NCBI RefSeq assembly: GCF_002251945.1
Contig: NZ_NDHW01000056.1
Span: forward strand, 9,846 to 71,178
Source of the DNA: Pseudanabaena sp. SR411
GTDB taxonomy: Bacteria; Cyanobacteriota; Cyanobacteriia; Pseudanabaenales; Pseudanabaenaceae
Direction: 5' to 3'
DNA: 61,333 nucleotides
This document shows positions 61,171-61,333 of the stretch, in pieces. A model generated the notes under the pieces. That model did no database searches. It was not told the origin of the DNA and saw nothing but the letters and a program-made list of their open reading frames with translations. Every line of letters begins with the position of its first letter. Positions within the stretch are counted from its first letter, which is position 1. Position numbers and translations under genes: made by a program.

Positions 61171-61333
61171 CTAAGTACAGGACAAAAAATTAATGGAGTT
61201 AAAAAAGGTTAGAGAATTGAGATGAAGGTCAAAGATGAAGTGACGCAGAGAATCAAAACCAAGACGAAAAATGCTTTTAGGTAAGCGACCGTGCTTTTTA
61301 GGTTTGAGGGGACTGAGTTGAGCAAGCCAAAGC
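61171..61333 (-). CDS. C-terminal end of an IS4-type transposase (cut by window edge)
   Basis: Reading in from the window edge on the minus strand gives LSPLKPKKHGRLPKSIFRLG, then FDSLRHFIFDLHLN and a stop at 61171-61173. The pattern L-K-P-x-K-H-G-R-x-x-K-S-I-F-R-x-G-x-D-x-L is what I associate with the C terminus of cyanobacterial IS4-type transposases. The rest lies beyond the window, so it cannot be judged whether the element is intact. Confidence 0.6.
   Translation of the reverse strand, partial: LWLAQLSPLKPKKHGRLPKSIFRLGFDSLRHFIFDLHLNSLTFFNSINFLSCT

Overview
The window looks like a chromosomal segment of a freshwater filamentous cyanobacterium, probably Pseudanabaena-like. The palindrome GCGATCGC (HIP1) is very frequent. 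Cyanobacterial housekeeping genes are present: chlD, a crtD-like carotenoid desaturase, a DUF565/Ycf20-like gene, and the tig, clpP, clpX order. There is also a rich set of PAS/GGDEF/EAL signalling proteins. No rRNA, tRNA or CRISPR array was seen.

Layout. 1-7,940: the tail of a repeat-rich protein, then clpX, clpP, tig and a small FHA protein (all minus), then an FAD oxidoreductase converging on crtD. 8,100-17,200: ABC-2 permease, TPR glycosyltransferase, DUF2459 protein, Uma2 nuclease, chlD, TrpD2-like protein, LysR regulator and a small membrane protein. 17,300-26,600: a signalling block with a class III adenylate cyclase, a large hybrid histidine kinase and a REC-PAS-GGDEF-EAL protein. Between the last two is a 1 kb graveyard holding a KaiC-like gene split by a 287-bp MITE with a 9-bp target duplication, and a broken copy of the kinase tail. 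26,600-33,860: Sua5/YciO-type protein, serS, a CobA/BtuR-like protein without Walker A, DUF565, an FAD oxidase overlapping a processive glycosyltransferase, and sppA.

33,897-59,967 is the main object: a 26-kb minus-strand NRPS/PKS cluster of five megasynthase genes and one methyltransferase. Domain order, docking elements, start/stop overlaps and an internal terminator suggest two separate assembly lines. Line 1 is [half-C]-A-PCP-KS-AT-ACP-aminotransferase, then C-A-PCP, then C-A-PCP-TE. Line 2 is A-PCP-C-A-PCP, then C-A-PCP-TE. Both end in a thioesterase with Cys in place of the nucleophilic Ser. Line 1 should build an unusual vicinal (3,4-)diamino acid: an aliphatic amino acid extended by malonate, with the beta-keto group transaminated and no reductase present. 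It would then add Val and a residue selected by a DVEN-type pocket. Line 2 starts with an A domain that lacks the usual Asp235, then a DVEN-type residue, then Pro. The last C domain of line 1 reads HCxxxDG, with the catalytic His replaced by Cys. No epimerase, MbtH protein, PPTase or exporter is visible in the window.

The right border (60,400-61,333) carries IS5- and IS4-type transposase remnants around a VanZ-like gene, so the cluster ends in a mobile-element-rich zone. Intergenic regions are unusually rich in long perfect palindromes centred on GC-NNN-GC and in small dispersed elements, including a 102-bp double-hairpin element present twice in opposite orientation.
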